NCBI GenBank assembly: GCA_027579435.1
Contig: JANBPK010001526.1
Span: 1-43,790, forward strand
From: Candolleomyces eurysporus
Taxonomy: Eukaryota > Basidiomycota > Agaricomycetes > Agaricales > Psathyrellaceae
DNA length: 43,790 bases
Direction: 5' to 3'
Shown in pieces: positions 41,758-43,790 of the stretch. Numbering within the stretch: the stretch's first letter is position 1; each line of letters starts with the position of its first letter. The position numbers were made by a program, and so were the translations under genes. Under the pieces are notes generated by a model. The model did not search any database. It worked only from the letters and a program-made list of their open reading frames with translations, and was not told the DNA's origin.

Positions 41758-43790
41758 CTACGAATTCGTCTTTGCAACCTTTTTCGCAGTTCCGATTTGA
41801 GTATTGTTAACCTGGCGAAAGTGTACAGTCGTCAGTAGGCAGAAGTAGAAAAAGGAAAAGGTAGAAGACGAACCTTGGTAGCAAATCTCAAACTCGTCAA
41901 ACTCTCACTCAAGTGTGCAGCTAGCGGTGAAAGGTTGAGTACCATCTGGGAATGAGCCGTAAATTGTCAGCCACCACGGTCGGGAGGAAGAAAGAGAAGA
42001 TAAATGCATACCAGCGTCTTCGAGCTCCCACTCAACGAATTTTGCAACAAATAGGTCAACTTGGAATTCCTATACGGAATATGCCCACTCCCCACTCCCC
42101 CTGATCCCCTCTCACCCAGCGCAGCAATAACATCCCCAAGCGCACTCAAGCTCTTATTGATACTCTGCGTCTCCTTCACCCTCTCCTTCTCCGTGACACC
42201 CGGTCCGAAGGAGACGTTGAGCCGTTCGGAACCGGCAAGGTCGACGAGGTTGAGGCAGCCTTCGCAGGTCTCGCCCGTACCCGCTATCACTTCGCTCCCC
42301 TCTGTCGGTGAGGAAGAGGACCCAGTCCCGACCATAACCCCGGATATCCTCAACGTAAACACCGAATGACTCCTGCTACTCCGCTCGTTCATAAGTGTAG
42401 CAGCTACGCTTCTCCGCTTCTGTGCCTGCGCCAATAGCAGCTTCACTTGAGATGGGGAGGTGAGGGGTACGACTGTCAAGTCGGTCACAGTCGTCCGACT
42501 GGTTTTGGGGTCGTGTTTGATTTCATGCTTCTTTGAGGGTTCAGCAGAGGTGGAGGTGGAGAGGAGGTCGTGGATTGTTTCGTTGTACTAGACAGGTGGG
42601 GGAGTGGGTTAGGTCAGGGAAGACGGCAAAGAGGGAGAGAGACGTACGATTTCGAGGAACTGCCCCTCGATCTTATACTCCCATCCTTTACTCTTCATCT
42701 CCTCTGCAACACGGAACACTTGTTCAACGGCTCGGGGAATCATACCGGCAGTCGAGTCGGTCTACACGATACGTCAGTAAACCATCCAACAATAACAAGG
42801 AGGAAAAGAAAGAAAGAAAGAAAATAATCGATACTCACATTCCCTCCCTCCATAGTAAACGACTTCCCACTCCCCGTCTGCCCATACGCAAAAATACACA
42901 CATTATAACCGTCTATACAGCTCTGCGCCAACTGCGAGATCTCTTCAAAGACTTCAGATTGGGTGCTAGTGGGTTCGAAGACCTAAAATTGAGGGTATCA
43001 GCACGAGGATGGCGATGCAGAAATAAAGACGGGGACGATGAACAACCAACGCACCCTATCAAACCCGAAACTATACACCTCCTTCCTCTCAATCCCCATC
43101 GCACTCTCACTACTCGAGTACAGCACGATTTCTTTATGGTCCCTCTTATCCGGGAAGGCCATATTCGCTTTCATCTCCTCCTTCATGGTCTCCAGCTCTT
43201 CTTCCCCTTCCATCTCCTCGATCGACGCCGTCGAAGGTAAATCCGAGGGGAGGACAGGCCGGACGCGACAGAACACGCGGATGTTGCCCTTCAGCTCGAG
43301 CACCATATTGTGCAGCTTGCGACGAATCGTCTCGGACTCAAACACCTCCTTCTTCATCTGCACCACCCTCTTCTCCTTCTCCTCCACCTCCAACTTCATC
43401 TCCCGAACCTCTTCATCCCGCTTCTCCAGCTCCCTCTGGAGGTTCGAGAGCTGGGCTTTGAGGGCGGCGTTCTCCGCGGTCAGCGTGAGCTGCGTCTGGG
43501 CCTGGGTGTGGAGCGTCGAGCGCAGATGTTCGGTCGTCGAGCGTTCGCGGTCCAAGTCCCCGCGGGTGACGCGCAGATCCTCCGCACTCTCCCTCGCCTC
43601 TCTCTCCCGCCTCCGCAGCTCGATCTCGAGCTCCATNACCTCGGTCTTGTGCTTCTTGCGCATCTCGTCGAGCTCGTCCGCGTAGGTGATCAGCTCTCTT
43701 CTGTGGTTCAGCTCGAGAGACTTGGCTTCCGTCAGCTGTTTCGANANGGCGACCTGGTGTGATTGGAGTTCTGTTAGCTTGGAGCGTTCG
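41758..43790 (-). CDS. Kinesin-14 (C-terminal motor kinesin), 5' end outside the window
   Basis: ATP-driven microtubule motor of the minus-end-directed Kar3/Ncd class. Exons in the window: 43790-43055, 42982-42839, 42761-42648, 42587-42012, 41945-41874 and 41811-41758 (stop). The long coiled-coil stalk ([35 protein letters not shown]) leads to the neck-motor junction [15 protein letters not shown] typical of kinesin-14. Motor motifs: P-loop [14 protein letters not shown] (Ser-Phe where many have Thr-His), switch [12 protein letters not shown], switch [11 protein letters not shown], then [12 protein letters not shown] and [16 protein letters not shown], ending FATKVNNTQIG plus a short lysine-rich tail. 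The motor at the C-terminus, after the stalk, fixes the class. Kinesin-14 acts in spindle assembly and nuclear fusion. The N at 43637, 43745 and 43747 lie in the stalk and do not break the frame. Confidence 0.95.

Noticed and set aside
1..43790. CRISPR arrays, prophage, insertion sequences or operons
   Set aside because: The window is intron-bearing fungal nuclear DNA; no regularly spaced repeats or prokaryotic gene organisation were seen.

Overview
This window reads as nuclear DNA of a filamentous basidiomycete, most likely an Agaricomycete. The genes are dense with short introns (about 42-65 nt, GTRNGY donors, YAG acceptors). Protein families typical of mushroom-forming fungi are present: coiled-coil F-box-like proteins, DUF6534-type and other seven-helix membrane proteins, 2EXR-like proteins, a MARVEL-like protein and a membrane-anchored GH5 glucanase. 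Conserved eukaryotic anchors are a ribosomal protein eL37 gene, a BUD20/ZNF593-type zinc-finger gene and a kinesin-14. Nothing prokaryotic or viral was seen. All exon models below were built by eye from splice signals, reading phase and comparison between paralogues.

Layout. 1.4-4.6 kb: two 2EXR-like genes (one frameshifted) and a fragment of a third. 5.4-7.8 kb: a DUF6534 membrane protein gene converging on the eL37 gene. 8-10.2 kb: degenerate sequence with a weak LRR-like frame and a decayed 2EXR pseudogene. 11-15.9 kb: a tandem array of small secreted cysteine-rich protein genes (SSP1, SSP2, relic SSP3), each facing a copy of the 3' end of BUD20; the only complete BUD20 gene closes the array. 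16-18.2 kb: mostly empty, with an AT-rich element. 18.2-19.2 kb: an intact 2EXR gene. 19.4-24.1 kb: two paralogous seven-helix genes on the minus strand. 25.3-28.5 kb: a MARVEL-like gene and a four-helix protein gene. 29.9-39.3 kb: a duplicated coiled-coil F-box gene flanking a GH5_9 glucanase-like gene and another F-box gene. 40-40.5 kb: a fourth, dispersed SSP gene. 41.8 kb to the end: a kinesin-14 running off the window.

The main result is the SSP family. After joining tiny exons (14 and 10 nt), three genes encode 73-77 aa secreted proteins with exactly the same cysteine spacing, C-x7-C-x5-CC-x10-C-x8-C. In the tandem pair the first 31 residues are identical, while 17 of the remaining 42 differ, which suggests diversifying evolution. 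The array shows birth (duplication with truncated BUD20 tails), divergence and death (SSP3). Other notable points: the GH5 protein has Gly where the catalytic nucleophile Glu is expected; eL37 has a coding exon that is only the ATG, followed by a 7-nt exon; and at least three N characters behave as spurious inserted bases that break genes.
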